Source: Pseudomonadota bacterium
GTDB lineage: Bacteria; Pseudomonadota; Alphaproteobacteria; Caulobacterales; Caulobacteraceae
Direction of reading: 5' to 3'
Length of the DNA stretch: 64,000 bases
Assembly: GCA_018241995.1 (NCBI GenBank)
Contig: JAFECT010000002.1
Coordinates: 248,001-312,000, forward strand
Under the pieces are notes generated by a model. That model was not told the DNA's origin. It saw nothing but the letters and a program-made list of their open reading frames with translations, and made no database searches. Of the stretch, positions 41,815-51,589 are shown piece after piece; the stretch's first letter is position 1, and every line of letters starts with the position of its first letter. Position numbers and translations under genes: made by a program.

Positions 41815-42968
41815 TGTTCTCCTCAACCCGCATCTTCGCCGTGATGGTGAAGGAATTCACCCAGCTCAGCCGCGACCGGCTGACCTATGCCATGATCCTG
41901 CTGCTGCCGATCGTGCAGCTGATGCTGTTCGGCTACGCGATCAACGCCAATCCCAAGCATCTGCCGGTGGCGGTGATGGTGCAGGACCACGGCCCCTTGG
42001 CTCGCTCGGTGCTGCAGGCCATGACCAACACCGGCTATTTCGACATCGTTGAAGAGGCGACTTCCTCGCGTGAACTCGACCACGCCCTGGAAAGCGGCAA
42101 AGCCCAGTTCACCGTGACCATCCCGCCCGACTTCAGCCGCAAGGTGGTGCGCGGACCGGATCCCTCCGGCCTGAACGGCGCGCCCAAGGGGGCCCAGGTG
42201 CTGGTCGAGGCCGACGCGTCGGACCCCGCCTCCACCGGCCCGGCGCTGGCGGCGCTGTCCGGCCTGGCCCAGACCGCCCTGGTCCATGACCTGAAGGGCC
42301 CACTGCAGCCCCGCCAGGCGAACCAGCCCTTCGAAGTGGTGCTGCACGCCCGCTATAACCCTGAGAACGTCAGCGCCTACAACATCGTGCCGGGCCTGCT
42401 GGGCGTGGTGCTGTCGATGACCCTGGTGATGATGACGGCGCTTGGCATGACGCGCGAGCTGGAGCGCGGCACCATGGAGGGCCTCCTGGCCACGCCGGTG
42501 CGCCCGATCGAAGTCATGATCGGCAAGCTCTTGCCCTACATCGGCATCGGCCTGATCCAGACGGTGGTGATCCTGACTCTGGCGCGGGTGCTGTTCCATG
42601 TGCCGTTCGAAGGCGGCTGGCTGGCGCTGGCGCTGGGCACGGCCCTGTTCATCGTCGGCTCCCTGGCGCTCGGTTTCCTGATCTCGACGGCGGCCAAGAG
42701 TCAGCTCCAGGCCATGCAGGCGTCATTTTTCTACCTCTTGCCGTCGATCCTTTTGTCCGGATTCGCGTTTCCGTTCAGAGGCATGCCGGCTTGGGCGCAA
42801 GCCATCGGAACCATTTTGCCCGTGACGCATTTCCTGAGGGTGATCCGGGGAGCCCTACTCAAGGGGCTAGGGACGGGGGAGTCATGGCCCAGCCTTGCTG
42901 CGCTCAGCGCCTTCGTTCTCGTCGTGACCGGTCTCGCCATGGCGAGATACCGCACGACTCTGGACTAA
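41814..42968 (+). CDS. ABC-2 type permease (YbhR/YbhS-like)
   Basis: 384 residues from the ATG in GTGATG (the GTG one codon earlier is the alternative). The first helix follows EFTQLSRDRLTYAMILLLP. A large periplasmic domain spans about residues 45-175 (ANPKHLPVAVMVQDHGPLAR). Five C-terminal helices follow, with the ABC-2 signature LERGTMEGLLATPVRPIEVM and FRGMPAWAQAIGTILPVTHF, typical of drug-export permeases. It is the last gene of the operon and the only permease, so it probably acts as a homodimer. Substrate unknown; the E. coli homologue handles cephalosporins and chloramphenicol. Confidence 0.92.
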   Translation: MFSSTRIFAVMVKEFTQLSRDRLTYAMILLLPIVQLMLFGYAINANPKHLPVAVMVQDHGPLARSVLQAMTNTGYFDIVEEATSSRELDHALESGKAQFTVTIPPDFSRKVVRGPDPSGLNGAPKGAQVLVEADASDPASTGPALAALSGLAQTALVHDLKGPLQPRQANQPFEVVLHARYNPENVSAYNIVPGLLGVVLSMTLVMMTALGMTRELERGTMEGLLATPVRPIEVMIGKLLPYIGIGLIQTVVILTLARVLFHVPFEGGWLALALGTALFIVGSLALGFLISTAAKSQLQAMQASFFYLLPSILLSGFAFPFRGMPAWAQAIGTILPVTHFLRVIRGALLKGLGTGESWPSLAALSAFVLVVTGLAMARYRTTLD

Positions 42969-43158
42969 GAAGCCGTCTTCGAACCGCCGTTCGGGGCGCG
43001 GTCGTCTGTGCGCGCAAGCCGCATGTTCCACGGGACTTCGGATCGCGAAAACTGTTGTGTGTGGCCAACTTGACACTGTCGTGCCAAGGTGGCGCTGATA
43101 TAACGCCGCTAGGTCGAGTGTCTTCGACCACGCTAGAGGGCAAGAGAGGGCTCTTCAT

Positions 43159-44238
43159 ATGAAAATCAAACTATTGGCGGGGGCCGCTCTCGCCGCGTTG
43201 TTCGCGGTTGGGGGCGTGGCGCATGCTGAACCCGATGGCTGGTACGGCGCCGTCGATCTCGGCTACCACTGGCCGGACACCTTCAAGGTCAAGTCGTCGA
43301 CCCTGGGCAACCAGTCGATCAAGCTTGAAAACACCTGGACGGGTTTCGCCCGCCTCGGCTACCGCTTCAACCCTCACTGGCGCCTTGAGCTGGAAGGCGG
43401 CTACCGCCCCGGCAAGATCAAGACCGCCGGCATGGACGGCGAGGTCAAGGACTGGACCCTGATGGGTAACGTCCTCTACGACTTCGGCTCGCCCGACTCG
43501 CACATCCGTCCGTTCCTCGGCGCCGGCGCCGGCGTCGGCCGCATCTCGATGGACGACTTCTCGCCCCCGCAATACCTGACCGACGACAATCACTCGTCGT
43601 TCGCCTGGCAGGGCATCGCCGGCCTGGCGTTCCGCATGGGCGAGCGCACCAACCTCGACCTGACCTATCGCTACTTCGACCAGGAGAGCGTCCGTCTGGT
43701 CTCGGGCGGCACCGCCGGCCTGCTGAACGGCAAGTATCGGGATCAGTCGCTGACGCTGGGTCTGCGCCACGCCTTCGCGGCGCCGCCGGCCCCGCCGCCG
43801 CCGCCGCCTCCCCCGCCGCCTCCGCCTCCGCCTCCGCCCCCGCCTCCTCCTCCGCCGCCTCCGCCGCCGCCGCCGCCGCCGGCTCCGGAAGCCAAGGAGT
43901 TCGTGGTCTACTTCCCGTTCGATCAGTACATCCTGACTGACGACGCGAAGAACGTGGTGGCTCAGGCCGCGGCCTACGCCAACAGCGGCACGTCCGCCGG
44001 CCATCCGGCGACCCGCGTGGTTGTCGTCGGCCACACCGACACCTCGGGCTCGGCGGCGTACAACGTCCGTCTGTCCGAGCGTCGCGCCAAGGCCGTCGCC
44101 GACGCCCTCGTGGGCCAAGGCGTCGCTTCGGGCGTGATGCAAGTCGACTGGAAGGGTGAGACGGACCTCGCGGTCCCGACCCCCGATGGCGTGAAGGAGC
44201 CGCTGAACCGCCGCTCCACGATCGACATCAACTTCTGA
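43159..44238 (+). CDS. OmpA-family outer-membrane protein with a long poly-proline linker
   Basis: 359 residues. The signal peptide (LLAGAALAALFAVGGVAHA) precedes an eight-stranded beta-barrel (about residues 25-205). A linker of 30 consecutive prolines (after PPA, about residues 214-243) leads to a C-terminal OmpA-like peptidoglycan-binding domain: VVYFPFDQYILTDDA, VVVVGHTDTSGSAAYNVRLS, ERRAKAV and PLNRRSTIDINF. It should anchor the outer membrane to the wall. The proline run is coded by mixed CCG/CCT/CCC, so it is maintained at protein level. It stands alone, with a strong hairpin terminator after the stop. Confidence 0.95.
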   Translation: MKIKLLAGAALAALFAVGGVAHAEPDGWYGAVDLGYHWPDTFKVKSSTLGNQSIKLENTWTGFARLGYRFNPHWRLELEGGYRPGKIKTAGMDGEVKDWTLMGNVLYDFGSPDSHIRPFLGAGAGVGRISMDDFSPPQYLTDDNHSSFAWQGIAGLAFRMGERTNLDLTYRYFDQESVRLVSGGTAGLLNGKYRDQSLTLGLRHAFAAPPAPPPPPPPPPPPPPPPPPPPPPPPPPPPPPPAPEAKEFVVYFPFDQYILTDDAKNVVAQAAAYANSGTSAGHPATRVVVVGHTDTSGSAAYNVRLSERRAKAVADALVGQGVASGVMQVDWKGETDLAVPTPDGVKEPLNRRSTIDINF

Positions 44239-44259
44239 TCTCGACGTCAGACCTAAGCG

Positions 44260-44292
44260 GAAGCCCGGCCGAAAGGCCGGGCTTCTTGCTTT
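44260..44292 (+). terminator. intrinsic terminator after the OmpA-family gene
   Basis: GAAGCCCGGCC (44260-44270), a GAAA tetraloop, and GGCCGGGCTTC (44275-44285) form a perfect 11-bp stem, followed by TTGCTTTT. It lies 21 bases after the stop codon. Confidence 0.85.
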
Positions 44293-44367
44293 TGGGCTTC
44301 AAGATTTCCGCTTCGCGGGAGCGCCGGCCCCGGCTAAACCCGGGCAAAGCTTCTGGAGCGCCCGGCC

Positions 44368-44622
44368 ATGATGACGGCCATCTTCGTCTGCATAAAATGC
44401 GAACTCGGTAAGGCCAACGACGTGGCCGCCGACATCGTCGACAACGTCGAGAACGTGTCGGAGGTCTATTCCACCTCCGGCAATTACGATCTTCTGGCCA
44501 AATTCCACCTGAACAAGGACGAGGACATCGGCTCCTTCGTCACCAAGAAGGTGCAGACCCGGCCGCACATCCGCGACACCTTCACCATCATCACCTTCTC
44601 GCCGTTCACACGGTCGAAGTAG
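44368..44622 (+). CDS. stand-alone Lrp/AsnC ligand-binding (RAM) domain protein
   Basis: 84 residues. MMTAIFVCIKCELGKANDVA and VSEVYSTSGNYDLLAKFHLN match the C-terminal RAM domain of Lrp/AsnC regulators: a ferredoxin-like fold with the G-x-Y-D-L-L/A effector motif, but without a DNA-binding domain. Stand-alone RAM proteins form rings that bind amino acids such as leucine (family knowledge). It faces the branched-chain 2-oxoacid dehydrogenase operon across a short hairpin, which suggests (inference) a link to sensing branched-chain amino acids. Confidence 0.88.
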   Translation: MMTAIFVCIKCELGKANDVAADIVDNVENVSEVYSTSGNYDLLAKFHLNKDEDIGSFVTKKVQTRPHIRDTFTIITFSPFTRSK

Positions 44623-44630
44623 GCGCGTCT

Positions 44631-44647
44631 CCTCCCTGGCCGGGAGG
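44631..44647. terminator. possible bidirectional hairpin between the RAM gene and lpd
   Basis: CCTCCC (44631-44636) pairs with GGGAGG (44642-44647) around TGGCC, between two convergent genes 31 bases apart. There is no T tract on either strand, so the strength is uncertain. Confidence 0.4.
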
Positions 44648-44653
44648 CGCAGG

Positions 44654-46051
44654 TCAGATGTGGATCGCGTGCCCCAGGGCGCGCAGGTTGGCCTCATGGA
44701 AGGCTTCGCCGAGCGTCGGGTGGACGTGGATCACGCCGGCGATGTCCTCCAGCAGCGCGCCCATCTCCAGCGCCAGGGCGAACTCATTGGAGAGTTCCGA
44801 CACGTGCTGGCCGACCGCCTGGATGCCCAGCAGGCGGTGGTCGGCCTTGTGCGCGATCACCCGCACGAAGCCGCCGTCGTCGGCCGCCTCGATGGCCAGG
44901 GCCCGGCCGATGGCCGACAGGGGGAACACCGCCTGGATGACGTCGTCACGGCCCTCGACGTCCTGAGGCCCGAGGCCCGCGGAGATGATCTCGGGCTCGG
45001 TGAAGCAGACCGCGGCGATGGCCACCGGGTCGAAAGTGCGCTTCTTGCCGGCGATGATCTCGGCGACCATCTCGCCCTGGGCGGCGCTCTTGTGCGCCAG
45101 CATCGGCTCGCCGATCAGGTCGCCCACCGCCCAGACGTTCCGCATCGAGGTCCGGCACTGGCTGTCGACCTTCACGAAGGGCCCGTTCATGTCCAGGCCC
45201 ATGGCCTCCAGACCCCAGCCCTTAGTGACGGGGCGGCGGCCGACCGTGACCAGCACCTTGTCGGCGGGGAGCTTCAGGGTCTGACCGTCCTTGGTCTCGA
45301 TCGCGAGGGACTTGCCGTCCATGCCCTTGGCCTTGGCGCCTAGGTGCAGGGTGACGCCGTGCTTCTCGAGCCACTTCCTGACCGGATCGGTCAGGGCCTT
45401 GTCGTAGAGCGGCAGGATCCGCTCCATGGCCTCAACCACCGTGACCTCGGCGCCCAGCTTCCTGAAGGCGATGCCGAGCTCAAGCCCGATGTAGCCGGCG
45501 CCGACGACAACCAGCTGCTTCGGCACGGCCGAGAGCGACAGGGCGCCGGTGGACGAGATCACGTCGCCGCCGAACGGCAGGAACGGCAGCTCCACGGGTT
45601 CGGAGCCGGTGGCGAGGATCACATGCTCGGCCTTCACGACGGTCTCGGAGCCGTCGGCCATCTTGACCGTGCAGGTCTTGGCGTCGCTGAAGCTCGCCCA
45701 GCCGTTCAGCACCTTGGCCTTGGCGCGCTTCATCAGGCCCGCGACCCCGCCGTTCAGCTTGGCGACGATCCCGTCCTTCCAGGCGACGGTCTGAGCCAGG
45801 TCGATGGAGGGCTTGGAGGCGGTGATCCCCAGCGTGCCGCCGTCCGCCGCCTTGGCCACAGCCTCGAACTTGGTCGCCGCGTGGATCAGGGCCTTGGAGG
45901 GGATGCAGCCCACGTTCAGGCAGGTGCCGCCGAGCTTGGCGGCGTCGACGACTACGCTTTCGATGCCGAGCTGGCCGAGCCGGATGGCGGCCACGTAGCC
46001 GCCCATGCCGGCGCCGACGATCAGGACTTTGGTGGTGATGTGTTCGGCCAT
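44654..46051 (-). CDS. lpdA: dihydrolipoyl dehydrogenase (E3) of the 2-oxoacid dehydrogenase complex
   Basis: 465 residues. FAD binding is at VLIVGAGMGGYVAAIRLGQL, the redox disulfide at GGTCLNVGCIPSKALIH, the NAD Rossmann motif at VVVGAGYIGLELGIAFRKLG and the active base region at HVHPTLGEAFHEA. It reoxidises the lipoyl groups of the complex with NAD. It is the last gene of the bkd operon, 3 bases after the preceding ORF. A second lpd for pyruvate and oxoglutarate dehydrogenase probably lies elsewhere in the genome. Confidence 0.95.
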   Translation of the reverse strand: MAEHITTKVLIVGAGMGGYVAAIRLGQLGIESVVVDAAKLGGTCLNVGCIPSKALIHAATKFEAVAKAADGGTLGITASKPSIDLAQTVAWKDGIVAKLNGGVAGLMKRAKAKVLNGWASFSDAKTCTVKMADGSETVVKAEHVILATGSEPVELPFLPFGGDVISSTGALSLSAVPKQLVVVGAGYIGLELGIAFRKLGAEVTVVEAMERILPLYDKALTDPVRKWLEKHGVTLHLGAKAKGMDGKSLAIETKDGQTLKLPADKVLVTVGRRPVTKGWGLEAMGLDMNGPFVKVDSQCRTSMRNVWAVGDLIGEPMLAHKSAAQGEMVAEIIAGKKRTFDPVAIAAVCFTEPEIISAGLGPQDVEGRDDVIQAVFPLSAIGRALAIEAADDGGFVRVIAHKADHRLLGIQAVGQHVSELSNEFALALEMGALLEDIAGVIHVHPTLGEAFHEANLRALGHAIHI

Positions 46052-46054
46052 GGC

Positions 46055-46507
46055 TCAGAGCGTTGAATTGAGGTCTGAAAGGGTTGCGACGGGCCGCTGC
46101 AACGATTCGCTGAAAAGCATTACGTTAGCCTCGGCCTTGTGGCGCGCGCCGCGGGAAGTCGCGGTGATGCGAGCTGTGTAATAGTAGACCTTATCCGCCG
46201 GCCCAGGTCTCAGGGCGACGTGATAAGAGCAGGCTGTCCGCGCGGGGTTGCAGTCGATCAGATAGTAGATGCACCAGCCGGGACCGCATTTCCTGGGCAC
46301 ATCAGCCGTCGGCGAATCCTGATAGGAGTCGCTCGCGACGATGTCGATCTGCGCGCCCAGTCGCCTGACGGCGCGGGGATCGCGGACGCGCGCCTTGCCG
46401 TCCGGCCCCACCTCGATGAGTGATCCGACGAGCAGGCGCACCGAATCATACGCCGGAGCGACGCGATAAGGGTCGTAGCCGAGATCCGCGTCGACGGCGA
46501 AAAGCAC
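46055..46507 (-). CDS. unrecognised protein encoded inside the bkd operon
   Basis: 150 residues from a GTG with TGAGG 5 bases upstream. It fits tightly between bkdB (5 bases) and lpdA (3 bases), so it is a genuine operon member. There is no signal peptide, although the start might be upstream-truncated relative to a secreted form. It holds five Cys within about 25 residues (KCGPGWCIYYLIDCNPARTA, then CSYH), followed by a strand-rich half (VALRPGPADKVYYYTARITA). I do not recognise the family. The pattern suggests a small disulfide- or metal-stabilised beta domain. Confidence 0.7.
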   Translation of the reverse strand: MLFAVDADLGYDPYRVAPAYDSVRLLVGSLIEVGPDGKARVRDPRAVRRLGAQIDIVASDSYQDSPTADVPRKCGPGWCIYYLIDCNPARTACSYHVALRPGPADKVYYYTARITATSRGARHKAEANVMLFSESLQRPVATLSDLNSTL

Positions 46508-46512
46508 CGGCC

Positions 46513-48195
46513 TCAGTCCACGAACAAGGCCGCCGGGTGCTCCAGCAGGCCCTTGATCTTCTGAATGAACATGGCCGCGTCCCAGCCGTCGACGATGCGG
46601 TGGTCGAAGGAGGAGGAGACGTTCATCATCTTCCTGACCTCGATCTTGCCGTGGCGCACCACCGGCCGCTCGACGATCTTGTTGGGGCCGACGATGGCCA
46701 CTTCCGGGTGGTTGATCACCGGGGTGTGGACGACGCCGCCCAGGGTCCCGAGGCTGGTGATGGTGATGGTCGAGCCCGACAGCTCATCGCGGGTGGCCGA
46801 GCCGTCGCGGGCGGCGGTGGTGACCCGGCCGATCTCGTTGGCGCAGCCCCAGATATCCAGCGCTTCGGCGTGGCGGACCACCGGCACCAGAAGCCCGTTC
46901 GGCCCCTGGGTGGCGATGCCCACATGCACCCCCGCCGATTGGTGCAGCACGCCGGCCTCGTCGTCATAGCGGGCGTTGATCTGCGGATGCTCCGGCAGGA
47001 CCTTGGCCATGGCGCGGATGAAGAAGGGCAAGAGGGTCAGCTTGGGTTGGTCGGCCCGCTTCGACGCGTTGAGATAGACGCGCAGGGCGTCCAGCTCGGT
47101 GGCGTCGACCTCCTCCACATAGGTGATGTGCGGGATCGAGCGCTTGGCCTGCTGCATCTTTTCGGCGATGCGGCGGCGCAGGCCGATGATCTTGATCTCC
47201 TGACCGCCTTCACGGATCGCATAGGCCGAAGCCGCGCCGCCCGAGGCCGGGGCGCGGCCGCCCTTGCCGCCCGAGGCGACGTAGGCATCAAGATCGGAAT
47301 GCTCGATGCGGCCCGCGGGGCCGGAGCCGGCCACGAATTGCAGCTCGACGCCGAGGTCATGCGCGCGCTTGCGCACCGCCGGCGAGGCCAGGGGCCGCTC
47401 CCCTGCCGCGCGTGTGGCGAAGGCGGGTTTGGCGCCGCCGGACGGCAGCGCAGCGGCGGGAGCCGGCTTCACGGCGGCGGGCTTGGGTTCGGGGGCCTTG
47501 GCCACCGGCGCGGGCTTGGCCTCGACCTTGGGAGCCGGAGCCGCCGGCTTCGGCGCGGCGGACGAGACATTGCCGGCGCCCTCGACCTCCAGGCCGACGA
47601 TGGCCGAGCCGACGGCCACCATCTTGCCGGGCTCGCCGTTCAACGCCACGACCCTGCCCGCGACCGGGCTGGTCAGCTCGACGGTGGCCTTGTCGGTCAT
47701 GACGTCGGCCAGGGGCTGGTCCTCGGCCACATGGTCGCCGACCTTGACCTTCCACTCGACCAGCTCCGCCTCGGCGGTGCCTTCGCCGACGTCCGGCAGC
47801 TTGAACAGGTAGTTGCCCATGAGGCCCAGACCGTCAGGCTGGGGCGTGGCGGCGACCTCGTCGGCGTGCTCGACCACGGTCGGAGCGGGAGCCGCAGCGG
47901 CCTTCGGCGCGGGAGCCGGCGCGGCGGCCTCGGCCTCCGACGCATTGCCCGCGCCTTCGACGTCCAGGATCACCAGCGGCGCGCCCACCGCGCTCATCTG
48001 GCCGGGTTCGCCGTGGATCGAGGCGACGACGCCGGCGACCGGGCTGGTCAGCTCGACGGTGGCCTTGTCGGTCATGACATCGACCAGGGGCTGGTCCTCG
48101 GCCACGGCGTCGCCGGGCTTGACGTACCAGTTCACGACCTCGGCTTCGGCGGTGCCTTCGCCCACGTCGGGCAGTTTGAAGACGTACTTGCCCAT
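46513..48195 (-). CDS. bkdB: E2 dihydrolipoyl acyltransferase with two lipoyl domains (branched-chain type)
   Basis: 560 residues. Two very similar lipoyl domains (residues about 1-82 and 126-208) carry lipoyl lysines K44 and about K169 in VMTDKATVEL, joined by Ala/Pro linkers. A peripheral-subunit-binding domain (SPAVRKRAHDLGVELQFVAG, about 268-305) is next. The C-terminal catalytic acyltransferase domain has FDHRIVDGWDAAMF with the catalytic His and the Asp four residues later. The enzyme transfers acyl groups to CoA at the core of the complex. Together with the E1 genes upstream it most likely processes branched-chain 2-oxoacids from Val, Leu and Ile. Confidence 0.93.
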   Translation of the reverse strand: MGKYVFKLPDVGEGTAEAEVVNWYVKPGDAVAEDQPLVDVMTDKATVELTSPVAGVVASIHGEPGQMSAVGAPLVILDVEGAGNASEAEAAAPAPAPKAAAAPAPTVVEHADEVAATPQPDGLGLMGNYLFKLPDVGEGTAEAELVEWKVKVGDHVAEDQPLADVMTDKATVELTSPVAGRVVALNGEPGKMVAVGSAIVGLEVEGAGNVSSAAPKPAAPAPKVEAKPAPVAKAPEPKPAAVKPAPAAALPSGGAKPAFATRAAGERPLASPAVRKRAHDLGVELQFVAGSGPAGRIEHSDLDAYVASGGKGGRAPASGGAASAYAIREGGQEIKIIGLRRRIAEKMQQAKRSIPHITYVEEVDATELDALRVYLNASKRADQPKLTLLPFFIRAMAKVLPEHPQINARYDDEAGVLHQSAGVHVGIATQGPNGLLVPVVRHAEALDIWGCANEIGRVTTAARDGSATRDELSGSTITITSLGTLGGVVHTPVINHPEVAIVGPNKIVERPVVRHGKIEVRKMMNVSSSFDHRIVDGWDAAMFIQKIKGLLEHPAALFVD

Positions 48196-48198
48196 GGC

Positions 48199-49272
48199 TC
48201 AGCGCCCCCCCGTCATGGCGCGCTTCAGCGCTTCGCCGACCCGGGCGGGCCCGGGGAAATAGTCCCACTCGTGGGCGTGCGGATAGGGCGTGTCCCAACC
48301 CGTCACGCGCTCGATGGGCGCCTCCAGGTGATAGAAGCAGCGCTCCTGCACCAGGGCGGAGAGCTCGGCGCCGAAGCCGGAGGTGCGCGGCGCCTCGTGG
48401 GCGATGACGCAGCGGCCGGTCTTCTTCACAGAGGCCTCGATCGTCTCGATGTCGACCGGGACCAGGCTGCGCAGATCGATCACCTCGGCGTCGATCCCGG
48501 TGTCCTCGGCCGCGGCGATAGCCACCCACACCATGGTGCCATAGGCGAGGATGGTGCAGTCGGAACCCTCGCGCGCGATCCGCGCCTTGCCCAGCGGCAC
48601 GGTGTAGTGGCCGGTCGGGACCTCGGCCAGCGGATGGCCGGTCCAGGGCGTGACGGCGCGCTCATGGTGGCCGTCGAAGGGGCCGTTGTAGATACGCTTG
48701 GGCTCGAAGATCACGACGGGGTCGTCGTCCTCGATGGCGGCGATCAGGAGGCCTTTCGCATCGTAGGGATTCGATGGGATGACGGTCTTCAGCCCGGCGA
48801 TGTGGGTGAACAGGCTTTCCGGCGACTGGCTGTGCGTCTGGCCCCCGAAGATGCCGCCGCCGTAGGGGCTGCGCACCACGATCGGCACAGTGAACTCCCC
48901 GCCCGAGCGGTAGCGGATCTTGGCGGCCTCCGAGACCAGCTGGTCGTAGGCCGGATAGATGTAGTCGGCGAACTGGATCTCCAGCACGGGGCGCAGGCCA
49001 TAGACGCCCATGCCGATGGCCGCCGCGGCGAGGCCGCCCTCCGCGATCGGGGCGTCGAAGCAGCGGGTCAGGCCGTACTTCTTCTGCAGGCCGTCGGAGA
49101 CGCGGAACACGCCGCCGAAATAGCCGACATCCTCGCCGAAGGTCAGGACGCGCGGATCGCGCTCCATCATCACGTCCAGCCCCGAGTTCAGAGCCTGGAT
49201 CATGTTCATGCCGGCGGTCTGGCCGGAGGTCGCAGAAGCCTGGGCGGCGGGCTTGGTCATCACGTCGGTCAT
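48199..49272 (-). CDS. bkdA2: branched-chain 2-oxoacid dehydrogenase E1 beta subunit
   Basis: 357 residues with an about 22-residue non-conserved N-terminus before MNMIQALNSGLDVMMERDPR. Transketolase-pyrimidine features: TFGEDVGYFGGVFRVSDGLQ, APIAEGGLAAAAIGMGVYGL and PVLEIQFADYIYPAYDQLVS, then RSPYGGGIFGGQTHSQSPES. The C-terminal part has YGTMVWVAIAAAEDTGIDAE and DLRSLVPVDIETIEASVKKT. It forms the alpha2beta2 E1 with the upstream gene, which is separated by 2 bases, and decarboxylates the 2-oxoacid with thiamine diphosphate. Confidence 0.94.
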   Translation of the reverse strand: MTDVMTKPAAQASATSGQTAGMNMIQALNSGLDVMMERDPRVLTFGEDVGYFGGVFRVSDGLQKKYGLTRCFDAPIAEGGLAAAAIGMGVYGLRPVLEIQFADYIYPAYDQLVSEAAKIRYRSGGEFTVPIVVRSPYGGGIFGGQTHSQSPESLFTHIAGLKTVIPSNPYDAKGLLIAAIEDDDPVVIFEPKRIYNGPFDGHHERAVTPWTGHPLAEVPTGHYTVPLGKARIAREGSDCTILAYGTMVWVAIAAAEDTGIDAEVIDLRSLVPVDIETIEASVKKTGRCVIAHEAPRTSGFGAELSALVQERCFYHLEAPIERVTGWDTPYPHAHEWDYFPGPARVGEALKRAMTGGR

Positions 49273-49274
49273 GC

Positions 49275-50573
<1,299 letters not shown>

Positions 50574-50611
50574 TCACGGCCTGGGGCGCAACGCGCGCGA
50601 GTCCGGCGTGA

Positions 50612-51358
50612 TCAGCCGCCGCCGGCCTTGATCCCTTGCGCGACCGCCTCCACTGCCGGATCGGACCAGTCGAACGGCGAGCCCGGCCTTTGTCGCTGCA
50701 GCCAGCGATAGGGAGCCTGGGGCCAGGGCACGATCCAGGCCGTCAGGCTGTCCAGCACCAGTTCGCCTCGATCGGTGGCCAGGATCAGCACGGCGTGTTC
50801 GCGGCCCTCCCTGGTCCGGGCCAGGGCGATGAACATGGCTTCGGGCGGCAAGCCGGCGACGATCAGGTCGCGCCGCTTCATCAGCACATAGTCTTCGCAG
50901 TCGCCGTATCGGTCCTTGCCCTTCAGCGTCGGGATCGCCCAGTAGTCCTTCACGCCATAGGTCGCCATGTCGCTCTGCTCGACGATGGCCTGATTGACCT
51001 GGCGATTGACGCGCTCGACCAGGGTCCGGGTTTCCGGCGTCCACGCCAGCCGCGGGCCGGTGACGGCGGCCGGGGCGTCGCCTCTGCGGGCGGCGAAGGC
51101 GGCGTTCCAGTAGCGCCGGCGAACCTCCTTGACAGGATTCGGACCCTTGGGATCGACGCCGCAATCGCTCGGATTACGCACGCAGTAGTCCAGGAAGCCC
51201 AGCGGCGCCGCCGAGGGACGGGCCAGCGGCATGTCCTCAGGGGTAACGGGCGCTGCCGCCGTGCGAATCGCTTCGACGGCCCACAGCGCCGCGAGGAGGC
51301 CGATCAGGGCGCCAAACCGGGCGACTGTGACCTTTCGCGCTCCTGCTGGCTTCGTCAC
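50612..51358 (-). CDS. LapG-like transglutaminase-type cysteine protease (BTLCP family)
   Basis: 248 residues from a GTG at 51358; the ATG in frame far upstream is unlikely. One N-terminal membrane segment (FGALIGLLAALWAVEAI) is present, probably an uncleaved anchor or signal. The catalytic domain has C154 in YGDCEDYVLMKRRDL, H188 in GREHAVLIL and D203 in LVLDSLTAWIVPW, the Cys-His-Asp triad of periplasmic LapG-type proteases. LapG cleaves LapA-type adhesins under LapD/c-di-GMP control (known in Pseudomonas); no LapD is in this window. Context suggests an envelope or biofilm role next to the polysaccharide genes. Confidence 0.88.
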   Translation of the reverse strand: MTKPAGARKVTVARFGALIGLLAALWAVEAIRTAAAPVTPEDMPLARPSAAPLGFLDYCVRNPSDCGVDPKGPNPVKEVRRRYWNAAFAARRGDAPAAVTGPRLAWTPETRTLVERVNRQVNQAIVEQSDMATYGVKDYWAIPTLKGKDRYGDCEDYVLMKRRDLIVAGLPPEAMFIALARTREGREHAVLILATDRGELVLDSLTAWIVPWPQAPYRWLQRQRPGSPFDWSDPAVEAVAQGIKAGGG

Positions 51359-51589
51359 GGCTGCCCTTTCGACGCACTGGCGCGTCTTGCGGAAAGGCCA
51401 AGCATAACCACGGCTAGACGGTTGCGTCACCGGGTCGGCAGAGCCGCAAACTCCGTAGTTGCACGAGGGTGCGCGACGCCTGCTAAGGCTTGAACGGTTT
51501 GGAGTTCTCGGACGCCCACTGCTACAACGAGATGGCCCATCGGGTGGGGCGTGGGCGGCCTGCGGCGTCGCCGTGGTGAGTGAGGAGAG

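Noticed and set aside
43070..43104. TTGACA and TATAAC upstream of the OmpA-family gene as a promoter
   Set aside because: The spacing is 23 bases, too long for a sigma-70 promoter; at best one of the two elements is used.
50612..51358. LapG-like protease as the processor of the giant adhesin
   Set aside because: LapG acts on type I-secreted LapA-type adhesins with an Ala-Ala site; the adhesin here carries its own beta-barrel, and no LapD or type I secretion genes are seen.
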